Shown: in pieces, positions 36,386 through 44,853 of the stretch
Layout of the letters: each line of letters starts with the position of its first letter
Position numbering within the stretch: position 1 is the first letter of the stretch
Source: Amycolatopsis sp. DSM 110486
GTDB taxonomy: Bacteria; Actinomycetota; Actinomycetes; Mycobacteriales; Pseudonocardiaceae
Length of the DNA: 64,000 nucleotides
Assembly: GCF_019468465.1 (NCBI RefSeq)
Contig: NZ_CP080519.1
Span: forward strand, 10,471,001-10,535,000
Reading direction: 5' to 3'
Notes under the pieces: model-generated
Seen by the model: only the letters and a program-made list of their open reading frames with translations
What the model was told of the DNA's origin: nothing
Database searches by the model: none
Position numbers and translations under genes: made by a program

Positions 36386-37534
36386 TCAGGGCAGGCTGCG
36401 TGCGGCCGCCGTGGCCGCGTGCAGGTCCGGCCATCGGCCGGGACCCGCCAAGCCCAGATGGTAGAGGTGCAGCTCGGCCGCGCCGGCCTTGCCGAGCTCG
36501 GTGACGTACGCCTTGATGTCGGGCACGGGGCTCGCGGCGACGGCGGTGATGTAGCTGCCCACCGCCACGTCCTCCGGCAGCGCCCGCCGGGCCGCGGCCA
36601 CGGCGTCGACGCTGCCCTGGCCCGGCGCCCAGTTCTGCAGCACGACCGCGGAGGCGTCCTCGGCCGCGGTCGGCGTAAGGCCCGGCAGCGCACCGGTGAC
36701 CCACGGGTCGAGCGCGCCGTGCAGCACGATCCGCATGCCCGGTTCCAGCTCGGCGAGCACCGCGGCCCGCAACGCGTCGGTGGCGCGGTGGCGCCCGGCG
36801 AGCACGGTGTCCTTGAGCGCGACGGGCAGCCGGTCCTCGGTGACGGTGAGGTCGGCCGTGTCGAGCAGCCGGCGGACCTCCGTGCGCAGCGTCTCGCGCA
36901 CCTCGGCGGCGGCGAGGCCGGTCCAGCCTTCGGCGCAGGCATCGCAGCAGCAGATCGACAGCAGGCGCGCCACGGCGGGCGCCCACACTCCGTCGGTCTT
37001 CTCGTGCTGGTGCTGGTGCACCGCGCCGAGCGGGCCGCACGCCTCGAGGATCACCGACGAGACCTCCAGCCCCGCCACGGCCTCGGCGGTCAGCGTGGCC
37101 GCGTACTCGCGCACGGCAGGCTGGGCCGGGCACAGTGCCCACGGGTAGGACTCGCCGAAGCAGTTGCGCACGGTGTACTGCGGGAAAGCCGTGCCCAGCC
37201 GGGAATTGTGCGTGAGCACGATCCAGGCGGCGGCCGGAATCCCCGCGGCGTTGAGCAGGCGCACGGCATCGCCACCGCTGTCGGGCTGCGCGACCCAGTC
37301 CGGAGTGGACGGACGCAGTTCCCGGCCCTGCCACGCTTCTTCACGCACGGGCCGGTAGCTCGCCGCCGTGCGAGCGATCACCGAGGTGCGCTCGGCGGAG
37401 TACGGCGTGGCGGCCCGGGCGCTGTGGTAGGTCAGCGCCACGGCGACCTCGTCCACCTCCAGGTCCTGCACGCGCTCCACGAAACCGGGGTCGCCGAGGA
37501 CGTCCCAGGAGTAGGCGTATCCGGTCACCTTCAC
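36386..37534 (-). CDS. Unknown protein of the hexuronate locus (putative TIM-barrel)
   Basis: 382 residues, no family I can name. The start MKVTGYAYSWDVLGDPGFVE, EVDEVAVALTYHSARAATP and NAAGIPAAAWIVLTHNSRLG suggest alternating strands and helices of a TIM barrel, like glycoside-hydrolase-fold proteins. VILEACGPLG, HQHQHEKTDG and LLSICCCDACAEGW (four Cys and several His) could form a metal site. It lies 4 bases after gudD and is followed by the semialdehyde dehydrogenase, so it is very likely in the same operon. Possible roles are a glycosidase on unsaturated uronides or an isomerase; neither is proven. Confidence 0.7.
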   Translation of the reverse strand: MKVTGYAYSWDVLGDPGFVERVQDLEVDEVAVALTYHSARAATPYSAERTSVIARTAASYRPVREEAWQGRELRPSTPDWVAQPDSGGDAVRLLNAAGIPAAAWIVLTHNSRLGTAFPQYTVRNCFGESYPWALCPAQPAVREYAATLTAEAVAGLEVSSVILEACGPLGAVHQHQHEKTDGVWAPAVARLLSICCCDACAEGWTGLAAAEVRETLRTEVRRLLDTADLTVTEDRLPVALKDTVLAGRHRATDALRAAVLAELEPGMRIVLHGALDPWVTGALPGLTPTAAEDASAVVLQNWAPGQGSVDAVAAARRALPEDVAVGSYITAVAASPVPDIKAYVTELGKAGAAELHLYHLGLAGPGRWPDLHAATAAARSLP

Positions 37535-37538
37535 GGGG

Positions 37539-38795
37539 TCACCACCGGGCCGTGTTGGGTTCGAAGTCCGGCACGTAGGAGCGCATGTAGGTCACGTCGT
37601 CCCGTTTCGTCAGTCCACAACGGACGTAGTCCTCGTGCGCGCGGGCCAGCGCGTCCTGGTCCAGCTCGATGCCCAGCCCCGGCTTGTCCGGCACCGCCAC
37701 CGCGCCCTCGACGAACTCCAGCACCCCGGGCACGATCACATCGGCCGTCTTCCACGGCCAGTGCGTGTCGCACGCATACGTCAGGTGCGGCGTCGCGGCG
37801 GCGACGTGGACCATCGCGGCCAGGCTGATGCCGAGGTGGCTGTTGGAGTGCATCGACAGCCCGACCCCGAAACTCTCGCACAGCACCGACAACGCCTGGG
37901 TGTCGCGCATCCCGCCCCAGAAGTGGTGATCGGACAACAGCACCCCGATCGCCCGGGCCCGGAACGCGGGCTCGATGTCGCCGAAGTTGACCACGCACAT
38001 GTTGGTCGCCAACGGCATGCTCGCCTCGGCCGCGACCCGCGCCATGCCCTCGATGCCCGGCGTCGGGTCTTCGAGGTACTCCAGGACACCGTCGAGCTCG
38101 GCCGCGACCCGGATGCTCGTCTCGACGGTCCACGCGGCGTTCGGGTCGATCCGCAACGGGTGACCCGGGAACGCCTCCGCCAACGCCCGGATGCCCTCGA
38201 CCTCTTCCTCAGGCTTGAACACGCCGCCCTTCAGCTTGATCGACCGGAACCCGTACTGCTCGATCATCCGCCGGGCCTCGCCCACGAGCGCCTCCGGCGT
38301 GATCACCTCGCCCCAGGAATCCACCTCGGCTCCGACGTGAGCGCCGAACTTGTAGAACAGGTACGCCGAGAAATCCACCGCATCACGGGCCTTGCCGCCC
38401 AGCAGATCGACGACCGGACGACCGAGCACCTGGCCCTGCGCGTCCAGGCACGCGACCTCGAACAGCGAATACACGCTGGCGATCGTCTTGCGGATGGAGA
38501 ACCCGCCGATCAACCCGTGCTCGTCGGTCAGCACCGTCCCGGCCAGCACCCGCGTCACGATCCGCTTCAACCCCGGCAGATCGAACACATCGTGCCCGGC
38601 GAGCTCCGGCACGACCTTGCGCACCTCACCCAGAAACGCCGCGTCACCGTAGGACTCACCGAGCCCGACCACACCGTCGTCGCACACCACCTGCACCACG
38701 CTGCGCAACGCGAAAGTCTCGTGCACCCCCATCACGTTCAACAACGGAGGATCCGCGAACGCGACGGGCGTGAGCACCACATCCCGGATGTTCAT
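37539..38795 (-). CDS. gudD: Glucarate dehydratase family (enolase superfamily)
   Basis: 418 residues, close to GudD length (~440). Enolase-superfamily active-site elements are in order: SIKLKGG (KxK base), RIDPNAAW (metal Asp and Asn), YLEDPTPG (Glu), NMCVVNFGDI (Asn), LLSDHHFWGGM (Asp) and SMHSNSHLGIS (His of the His-Asp dyad). They match glucarate dehydratase, which converts D-glucarate to 5-dehydro-4-deoxyglucarate. ATGA overlap with kdgD (38792-38795) puts the next pathway enzyme on the same message. Related dehydratases for other diacid sugars cannot be fully excluded. Confidence 0.92.
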   Translation of the reverse strand: MNIRDVVLTPVAFADPPLLNVMGVHETFALRSVVQVVCDDGVVGLGESYGDAAFLGEVRKVVPELAGHDVFDLPGLKRIVTRVLAGTVLTDEHGLIGGFSIRKTIASVYSLFEVACLDAQGQVLGRPVVDLLGGKARDAVDFSAYLFYKFGAHVGAEVDSWGEVITPEALVGEARRMIEQYGFRSIKLKGGVFKPEEEVEGIRALAEAFPGHPLRIDPNAAWTVETSIRVAAELDGVLEYLEDPTPGIEGMARVAAEASMPLATNMCVVNFGDIEPAFRARAIGVLLSDHHFWGGMRDTQALSVLCESFGVGLSMHSNSHLGISLAAMVHVAAATPHLTYACDTHWPWKTADVIVPGVLEFVEGAVAVPDKPGLGIELDQDALARAHEDYVRCGLTKRDDVTYMRSYVPDFEPNTARW

Positions 38796-39733
38796 CGGCC
38801 CTCGATCCCCTTGAGCACCTCGAACCCGCGTTCCACGATTCCGCCGAGCCGGTCGACCTGCTCGGTCGTCGGCTCCACCAGCGGCGGCCGGACGGGGCCG
38901 ACCTTGTCACCGCGCAGCCGGGCGGCGGCCTTGACCAGCGACACCGCGAACCCCGGCGTCTCATCTCGCAACGCCACCAGCGGCAAGTAGAACCCGGCCA
39001 GCAACGTGTCCATCACGTCCGTGTCGCCCTCGGCTAGCGCGCGGTGGAACCGGTGCGCGATCTCCGGCGCGAAACAGTGCACCGCCGAGGAATACCGCGC
39101 CACGCCGATCGCCGCGTACGCCTTCGCCGACACCTCCGCCGTCGGCAACCCGTTGAAGAACAAGAAGTCCTCGGATCGCTGCGTGCCCAGCGAACGGATC
39201 GTGGTGACGATGCGCGTCATCACTTCCGCGTCGCCGTACCCGTCCTTGAGCCCGACGATCGACGGGATGTCGAGCAGCCGTGCGGCCGACGGAGCCGTGA
39301 ACACCCCGGTGCCGCGGTGGTACACGATCACCGGCACCGACGTGTCGCCCACGGCGAACCGCACGAAATCGACCAGCCCCGCCTGCGGCCCGGAAACCAG
39401 GTACGGCGGCAGCAACAGCACACCGTCGGCGCCACCGGCCTGAGCCGCGGCCACACCCGCGCGCGCGGCGGCCGCACCGCCACCGGCCCCGATCCACACG
39501 GGCACGCGCCCGGCCACGACTTCGCGCGCCCGCGCCAGCAGCGCCGCGACCTCGTCGGGCGAGAGCGAGGAGAACTCGCCCGTGCCGCACGCGACGAACA
39601 ACGCGCCCGCGCCGGCGGCCACGTGGCCCTCCACGTTCTCCGCGAACCCGTCGAGGTTCACCTCGAGGTCCTCGGTGAACGGCGTCAGCGGGAACGCCAG
39701 CAGGCCGTCCAGCTCGATCTTGGGCTGTGCCAT
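38792..39733 (-). CDS. kdgD: 5-dehydro-4-deoxyglucarate dehydratase
   Basis: 313 residues from ATG 39733. DHDPS/NAL-superfamily barrel: LLAFPLTPF, ACGTGEFSSLSPDE (GTGE in place of GTTGE, characteristic of KdgD), VIVYHRGTG with the Tyr, and SIVGLKDGYGD with the Schiff-base Lys. The enzyme dehydrates and decarboxylates 5-dehydro-4-deoxyglucarate to 2-oxoglutarate semialdehyde. First gene of the minus-strand operon, divergent from the iclR gene; the shared 217-bp region carries a candidate operator. Confidence 0.93.
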   Translation of the reverse strand: MAQPKIELDGLLAFPLTPFTEDLEVNLDGFAENVEGHVAAGAGALFVACGTGEFSSLSPDEVAALLARAREVVAGRVPVWIGAGGGAAAARAGVAAAQAGGADGVLLLPPYLVSGPQAGLVDFVRFAVGDTSVPVIVYHRGTGVFTAPSAARLLDIPSIVGLKDGYGDAEVMTRIVTTIRSLGTQRSEDFLFFNGLPTAEVSAKAYAAIGVARYSSAVHCFAPEIAHRFHRALAEGDTDVMDTLLAGFYLPLVALRDETPGFAVSLVKAAARLRGDKVGPVRPPLVEPTTEQVDRLGGIVERGFEVLKGIEGR

Positions 39734-39847
39734 CAGTTTCTGCTCTTTCCGTCCTCGTCGGGGCGTCCGGGTGGCGTGCCCGGCCACGGGTTCGACGATC
39801 CCACCGCCGCCGTCTCCTCGCTTGAGACCGCCCCGGTGTTCACACTC

Positions 39848-39886
39848 TTGAATGGAGTCTGTTATGCTGATTATGTTCATCCATAA
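39848..39886 (+). promoter_or_regulatory. Promoter and candidate IclR operator
   Basis: TTGAAT (39848-39853) and TTATGT/TATGTT (39871-39877) with 17-18 spacing look like a plus-strand promoter for iclR. An inverted repeat TTATG-N6-CATAA at 39871-39886 overlaps the -10 box, and another TTATG lies at 39862. This local AT-rich patch in high-GC DNA between divergent genes is the likely regulator site for both kdgD and iclR. Confidence 0.5.
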
Positions 39887-39950
39887 GAATGCTGTTCGGG
39901 ACGCTAATATGGCCGGAGTCACAAGTCAACGGCCCGGTTGGAGGACGCAC

Positions 39951-40760
39951 ATGGCGCAGAAGCCGGCCACCGCGGAGCGGATCGCGACGCCCGGTGCGGA
40001 GAGCGCGGGCGTGAAGTCCGCGCGGCGCGCCATCGACCTCATCGAGACGTTCGCGGCCAACGACGTGTGGTTGTCGCTGTCCGACCTGCACGCGCGCACC
40101 GGCTTCCCGCGTTCCAGCCTCCACGGCCTGCTGCGCACGCTGCTGGAAGCCGGCTGGCTCGAAGCCGACGCGAACACCGCGCGCTACCGCCTCGGCGTGC
40201 GCGCGCTGATCTGCGGCACCGCCTACCTCGATCGCGACGCGATCGTCCCGTTCGCCACCGAGGCGCTGGAGCGCATCCGCGAGAAGACCGGGTTCACCGC
40301 GCACTTCGCGCGCCGCAACGGCACCGAGGTCGTGTACCTCGAGACCCGCGAGTCGCAGCACTCGACGCACCTCGTCTCGCGCGTCGGCCGCACGCTGCCC
40401 ACCCACGCCACGGCGCTGGGCAAGGCGCTGCTCGCCGAGCTGACGCACGACGAGATCGAAGAGCTGATGCCGGCGAAGCTCCCGCCGCTCACGCCGCACA
40501 CGATCACCACTCGCGAGCAGCTGCACGCCGACCTCGCGCGCACCCGCGAGGTCGGCTACGCCGCCGAGATCGAGGAAGGCACGCTCGGGGTCCGGTGCGT
40601 CGCCGCCGTGATCCCGTACCGCATCCCGGGCACCGACGCGATGAGCTGCTCGATGCCGGTCGGCCAGGTCACCGACGCCGACGTCCAGCGCGTCGGCGAG
40701 CTCCTGGCCGAGACGACCGCCGAGCTCGGGCAGCAGCTGCGCCGGGCCGGCATCCGCTGA
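39951..40760 (+). CDS. IclR-family transcriptional regulator of hexuronate genes
   Basis: 269 residues from ATG 39951 (GGAGG at spacing 7). Winged HTH: SARRAIDLIETFAANDVWLS, LSDLHARTGFPRSSLHGLLR, TLLEAGWLEADANTARYRLG. The effector domain has LPTHATALGKALLAEL and VRCVAAVIPYR, standard IclR signatures. Divergent from kdgD-gudD and codirectional with udh, so it probably responds to a uronate or its keto-deoxy intermediate, as KdgR-type IclR proteins do. Confidence 0.92.
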   Translation: MAQKPATAERIATPGAESAGVKSARRAIDLIETFAANDVWLSLSDLHARTGFPRSSLHGLLRTLLEAGWLEADANTARYRLGVRALICGTAYLDRDAIVPFATEALERIREKTGFTAHFARRNGTEVVYLETRESQHSTHLVSRVGRTLPTHATALGKALLAELTHDEIEELMPAKLPPLTPHTITTREQLHADLARTREVGYAAEIEEGTLGVRCVAAVIPYRIPGTDAMSCSMPVGQVTDADVQRVGELLAETTAELGQQLRRAGIR

Positions 40761-40803
40761 CCGCCGCCATTCCCCTGTTGCGAAGCGTTTCGAGAGGAAC
40801 CCC

Positions 40804-41628
40804 ATGGCAGACCAGCGCGTGCTGATCACCGGATCGGCAGGCATCGTCGGCACCCTGATGCGCCCGCGGCTGCGCAAGCCCGGCCGGGTGCTGCGGCTGC
40901 TCGACCTGGCCGAGCAGGCTCCGGCCGAGGCGGGCGAAGCCGTCGAGATCGTGACCGGCTCGGTCACCGACCGCGAGGCGATGGCGGCGGCCTGCTCCGG
41001 TGCCGACGCCCTGATCCACCTCGGCGGCCACAGCCGCGAGAACACGTGGGAAGCCACGCTCGACGTCAACATCAACGGCACCCACACGGTGCTCGAGGCC
41101 GCCCGCGAAGCCGGGGTCAAGCGGGTGGTCCTCGCGTCGAGCAACCATGCGGTGGGCTTCCGCCGCAACGCCGACGCCGGTGCCGCCGGCGTGCCCGCCG
41201 ACTCGAGCCCGCGGCCGGACACCTACTACGGCGTGAGCAAGGCGGCCATCGAGTCGCTGGGCAGCCTGTACGCGTCGCGGTTCGACATGGACGTGATCGT
41301 GATCCGCATCGGCTCGTGCTTCGAGACGCCGCTGCCGCTCGGCCCGCGCGGGCTGACCACGTGGCTCTCCCCCGACGACGGCGCGCGCCTGTTCGAGGCC
41401 TGCCTGAGCGCGCCTTCGCCCGGCTACCGGCTGGTCTGGGGCGTCTCGGACAACACCCGGCGCGTCTACTCGCTCGCCGAGGCCGAGGCGCTGGGCTACA
41501 AGTCCCTCGACAACGCCGAGGTCTACGCCGGGCAGCTCGCCGACAAGCCCGCCCCGACGGGCGCGGCCGCGGAGTTCGTCGGCGGGCCGTTCTGCACCGC
41601 TCCGCTCGGGCAGTTCAACCCGCTCTGA
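40804..41628 (+). CDS. udh: Uronate dehydrogenase
   Basis: 274 residues, matching the ~265-aa bacterial uronate dehydrogenases. NAD site RVLITGSAGIVGTLMRPRL, catalytic YYGVSK (YxxxK) and SSNHAVGF in place of the usual SDR Ser region. LGGHSRENTWEATLDVNING and RIGSCFETP are recognised features of Udh. It oxidises D-glucuronate or D-galacturonate to the aldarolactone, the first step before GudD. GAGAGGA precedes ATG 40804, 43 bases after iclR. Confidence 0.9.
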   Translation: MADQRVLITGSAGIVGTLMRPRLRKPGRVLRLLDLAEQAPAEAGEAVEIVTGSVTDREAMAAACSGADALIHLGGHSRENTWEATLDVNINGTHTVLEAAREAGVKRVVLASSNHAVGFRRNADAGAAGVPADSSPRPDTYYGVSKAAIESLGSLYASRFDMDVIVIRIGSCFETPLPLGPRGLTTWLSPDDGARLFEACLSAPSPGYRLVWGVSDNTRRVYSLAEAEALGYKSLDNAEVYAGQLADKPAPTGAAAEFVGGPFCTAPLGQFNPL

Positions 41629-41686
41629 GCCGCCCCCGCTTGCCGTGAGGGCCCGCCGACCTGGACCGATTCGAGGGGTCGGGGCA

Positions 41687-41769
41687 ACTTGTCCACTGGC
41701 TTCGGTCAGAAGCCAGGCCAAGCGCTCGGCTGGGGTGTCCCAGCCGAGCGTTTTGCGAGGACGGCCGCC
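41687..41769 (-). pseudogene. IS30-family transposase, C-terminal remnant
   Basis: On the minus strand: GGRPRKTLGWDTPAERLAWL then LTEAS. RPRKTLGWxTPAE is the conserved end of IS30-type DDE transposases. No catalytic DDE residues, no inverted ends and no further frame are visible, so it is a terminal scrap of an insertion sequence. The palindromic DNA of GWDTPAE forms the hairpin annotated next. Confidence 0.65.
41720..41754 (+). terminator. Hairpin with T-run after udh
   Basis: CGCTCGGCTGGG (41723-41734) and CCCAGCCGAGCG (41739-41750), perfect 12 bp, loop GTGT, then TTTT, preceded by AAG. It fits a factor-independent terminator for udh, 95 bases past its stop. The sequence itself is transposase-derived. 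Confidence 0.75.
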
Positions 41770-41919
41770 TGGCGACGAACGCTCATCGCATCCCCTGAAC
41801 CGGGGTGTCGCGACCACTCGGGGAACCCGAGCTGCCCGGCGGGCCTTCGCGCATCCGGTGCAGCCGCGCAGGCGCCTACACTCGTGGTGTTCGGAGACGG
41901 CGTGACGAGGAGGACGCGG

Positions 41920-42804
41920 GTGGGTGAGCTTTCGGCCGCCGACACCAACGGCATCCTCGCGCTGCCCTGGATCCGGCCCGAACGCACCAGCGCCGGTCTC
42001 GGCTGGGAGCACCTCTACCTGTCGAAGCAGCACGAACGGCCCCACCGCGGCCTGTTCGCCGCGGCCCCGACCCACCAGCTCATCCTGCACCTAGCCGGGC
42101 CCGTGACGGTCCGCCGCCGGGTCGGCACGCCGGGAGAGCAGAGCCGGCGTGTGCCGGCCGGCGGCCTGTTCCTGCAGCCTTCGCACGCGGACCTGTCCGT
42201 GGAGCTGGGCGGGGAGCTCGACACGCTGCACGTGTACGTCGCCGACTCGGCCGTGCAGGAGGCCGCGGGTACCGACACGCCGATCCGGCTCTCGGAGGAG
42301 CTCGGCACCGTCGACCCGCTGCTGGAGCAGCTCCTGCTCTCCCTCGACGGCGTGGTCCGCGACTGGGAGCCGAGCGCTCGCACGTACGCCGACCAGCTGT
42401 GCGCCCTCGTGGCCACCCACCTCGCCCGCCGCCACCGTGCCGGGGGCACCACCGCCGAGCCGGTCCCGGCGGCGCCCGCCGCGCTGTCGGACCGGCAGTT
42501 CGACCGCGTGCGCGACCTGATGTGCGAGCGGCTCGCGGAACCGCTGGGCCTGCCCGAGCTGGCGGCCGTGACCGGGCTGAGCGTGAGCCGGTTCGCCCGC
42601 CGCTTCAAGGCCCGCACCGGCCTGCCGCCGCACCAGTACCTGCTGAAGCTGCGCGTCGAGCAGGCCCGGCTGTTGCTGCGCACCTCCAGCGACCCGATCG
42701 CCGACATCGCGGCCGGCTGCGGCTTCTCGCACCAGGAGCACCTCACGCGGGTGCTGCGCACGCAGCTCGGCACCACTCCGGCGGCCCTGCGGCGCGAGGG
42801 ATAA
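41920..42804 (+). CDS. AraC-family regulator of the hydroxyquinol operon
   Basis: 294 residues from GTG 41920, with GAGGAGG 6 bases before. C-terminal AraC domain: LAEPLGLPELAAVTGLSVSR, FARRFKARTGLPPHQYLLKL, DPIADIAAGCGFSHQEHLTR, VLRTQLGTTPAAL, both HTHs complete. The N-terminal half is a cupin-like sensor (HQLILHLAGPVTVRRR; GGLFLQPSHADLSVEL). It lies 110 bases upstream of, and codirectional with, the maleylacetate reductase fusion, so it is probably its activator. Effector is likely an aromatic pathway compound. Confidence 0.88.
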   Translation: MGELSAADTNGILALPWIRPERTSAGLGWEHLYLSKQHERPHRGLFAAAPTHQLILHLAGPVTVRRRVGTPGEQSRRVPAGGLFLQPSHADLSVELGGELDTLHVYVADSAVQEAAGTDTPIRLSEELGTVDPLLEQLLLSLDGVVRDWEPSARTYADQLCALVATHLARRHRAGGTTAEPVPAAPAALSDRQFDRVRDLMCERLAEPLGLPELAAVTGLSVSRFARRFKARTGLPPHQYLLKLRVEQARLLLRTSSDPIADIAAGCGFSHQEHLTRVLRTQLGTTPAALRREG

Positions 42805-42913
42805 GCGCCCTCCGGGTGACGCGCGCGTTTCGTGCTGCCTGCGCGGCAGGAACGTGCAGGAAACCGGGCGGCGACATCCGGATACTCGAGGCACCCGCGT
42901 GGAAGGACCAACG

Positions 42914-44839
42914 ATGTTCAGCTACACCGCGAACCCGGCCCGGGTCGTCTTCGGCAGCGGCACCCTCGCCTCGCTGCCCGACGAGGTGCGCCGCCTCGGC
43001 GCGACCCGCGTCCTGCTGCTGGGCAGCCCGCCGCTGGCCGGGCCTGCGGACCGCGTCGCCGAGTCGCTCGGCCCGCTGCTCGCCGCCCGCTTCGACGAAG
43101 CCGCGATGCACACACCCGTGGACGTGACCGAGCGCGCGCTCAAGGTCGTGACCGAGAACGACGTCGACTGCGTCCTCGCCATCGGCGGCGGCTCGACGAC
43201 CGGTCTGGCGAAGGCGATCGCGTTGCGTACGGATCTGCCGCAGATCATCGTGCCCACGACCTACGCCGGCTCGGAGATGACCCCGGTGCTCGGCGAGACG
43301 GCCGACGGGCGCAAGACCACGCAGACCACACCCAAGGTGCAGCCCGAAGTCGTCGTCTACGACGTGGACCTCACCCTGAAACTGCCCGTGCAGGTGTCGC
43401 TCACCAGCGGCATCAACGCCATGGCCCACGCCGTCGAGGCCCTCTACTCGCCCGACGCCAACCCGATCGTCGACCAGTTCGCGCTCGAAGCGATCCGGCT
43501 GCTCGCCTCCGCCCTCCCCCGCATCGCCGCCGATCCGTCCGATGTGGACGCCCGCAGCGAAGCCCTGCGCGCCGCGTGGCTGGCCGGGACCTGCCTGGGC
43601 TCGGTCGGCATGGCCCTGCACCACAAGCTCTGCCACACCCTCGGCGGCAGCTTCGACCTGCCCCACTCCGAGACCCACACCGTGGTCCTGCCCTACGCCA
43701 TGGCCTACAACACCACCGGCGCCCCCGACGCCCTGCGCCGCATCGCCGACGTGCTCGGCACACCCGACGCCGCGACCGGCGTCTACGACCTCATCGCGAG
43801 CCTGCCCGTCCCGCACTCGCTGGGCGAGCTCGGGTTCACCGAGAACGACATCGCCACGGCCGCCGAGATCGCCACGGCCAAGCCGTATCCGAACCCGCGC
43901 GAAGTCACCCGCGACGGCATCGAAGACCTGCTGCGCCAAGCCTGGGCCGGCACCCGCCCCGCACCCGCCGAAGGCACCAAACCGGACCTGCGCAGCCTCA
44001 CCAGCGAGGTCGTGGAGAGCTTCGCCGCCACTCCGGACACCCGCCTGCGCGAACTCCTCCAGGAACTCGTCCGGACCCTGCACTCCTATGTGGTCCGCAC
44101 CGACCTCACCCAGCAGGAGTGGGAGTACGCCATCGGGTTCCTGACCCGCACCGGCCAGATCTCCGACGACAAGCGCCAGGAGTTCATCCTCCTGTCCGAC
44201 ACCCTCGGCGTGTCCAGCGTGGTCGACGTCCTCACCAACTCCCGCACCCCCGACACCACCCCGTCGGCGGTACTCGGGCCGTTCTACGTGCAGGGCCCGC
44301 CCGAGACCGCCCAAGGCGCCGACCTCGCCGACGGCCTGCCCGGCACTCCCCTGTGGACCGACGTCACCGTCACCGACACCCACGGCACCCCCGTCGCCGA
44401 CGCCATCGTCGACGTCTGGCAGTCCAATGAGGACGGCTTCTACGACGTGCAGCTCCCCGACGTCGACGGCCCGGTACTGCGCGCCCGCTTCCGCACCGAC
44501 GCCGAAGGCCGGCTCAAGTTCTGGACCATCGTGCCCTCGGCCTACCCGATCCCGGCCGACGGCCCGGTCGGGCACATGCTCGACGCGGTCGAGCGCCACC
44601 CGTTCCGCGCGCCTCACGTGCACTTCATGATCGCCAAGCCGGGCTTCCGCACGCTCGTGACGCAGCTGTTCGTCCGGGGCGGCGACTACCTCGACTCCGA
44701 TACGGTGTTCGGTGTCAAGGACGGGCTGATCGTCGACTTCGCCGAGCAGTCCGGCCCCGCGCCCGACGGCCGCGAGCCCGCGAACGGCTGGCGCCGCCTC
44801 GACTTCACGTTCCGCATCTCCCCCGCCCCCGCGCACTGA
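42914..44839 (+). CDS. Maleylacetate reductase - hydroxyquinol 1,2-dioxygenase fusion
   Basis: 641 residues. Residues 1 to ~350 are maleylacetate reductase (iron-ADH family): IGGGSTTGLAKAIAL, PTTYAGSEMTPVLGETADGR, GINAMAHAVEALYSP and HHKLCHTLGG. From ~357 on is an intradiol dioxygenase: helical lid (RLRELLQELVRTLHSYVVRT), SAVLGPFYVQGPP (first Tyr), PSAYPIPADGPVG (second Tyr), and APHVHFMIAKPG (two His) binding Fe(III), as in hydroxyquinol 1,2-dioxygenase. One polypeptide would cleave hydroxyquinol to maleylacetate and reduce it to 3-oxoadipate. It is followed 14 bases later by a flavin phenol monooxygenase. Confidence 0.93.
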   Translation: MFSYTANPARVVFGSGTLASLPDEVRRLGATRVLLLGSPPLAGPADRVAESLGPLLAARFDEAAMHTPVDVTERALKVVTENDVDCVLAIGGGSTTGLAKAIALRTDLPQIIVPTTYAGSEMTPVLGETADGRKTTQTTPKVQPEVVVYDVDLTLKLPVQVSLTSGINAMAHAVEALYSPDANPIVDQFALEAIRLLASALPRIAADPSDVDARSEALRAAWLAGTCLGSVGMALHHKLCHTLGGSFDLPHSETHTVVLPYAMAYNTTGAPDALRRIADVLGTPDAATGVYDLIASLPVPHSLGELGFTENDIATAAEIATAKPYPNPREVTRDGIEDLLRQAWAGTRPAPAEGTKPDLRSLTSEVVESFAATPDTRLRELLQELVRTLHSYVVRTDLTQQEWEYAIGFLTRTGQISDDKRQEFILLSDTLGVSSVVDVLTNSRTPDTTPSAVLGPFYVQGPPETAQGADLADGLPGTPLWTDVTVTDTHGTPVADAIVDVWQSNEDGFYDVQLPDVDGPVLRARFRTDAEGRLKFWTIVPSAYPIPADGPVGHMLDAVERHPFRAPHVHFMIAKPGFRTLVTQLFVRGGDYLDSDTVFGVKDGLIVDFAEQSGPAPDGREPANGWRRLDFTFRISPAPAH

Positions 44840-44853
44840 CGAGGACTCCCACC

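Noticed and set aside
34736..37828. 1030-codon plus-strand open frame
   Set aside because: It runs antisense through the aldehyde dehydrogenase and the unknown barrel gene; no domain is recognisable and Arg/Gly/Ala content is typical of shadow frames.
41818..41832. CTCGGGGAACCCGAG hairpin before the AraC gene
   Set aside because: Short stem (6 bp) with no T-run and no clear regulatory context; not distinguishable from background in GC-rich DNA.
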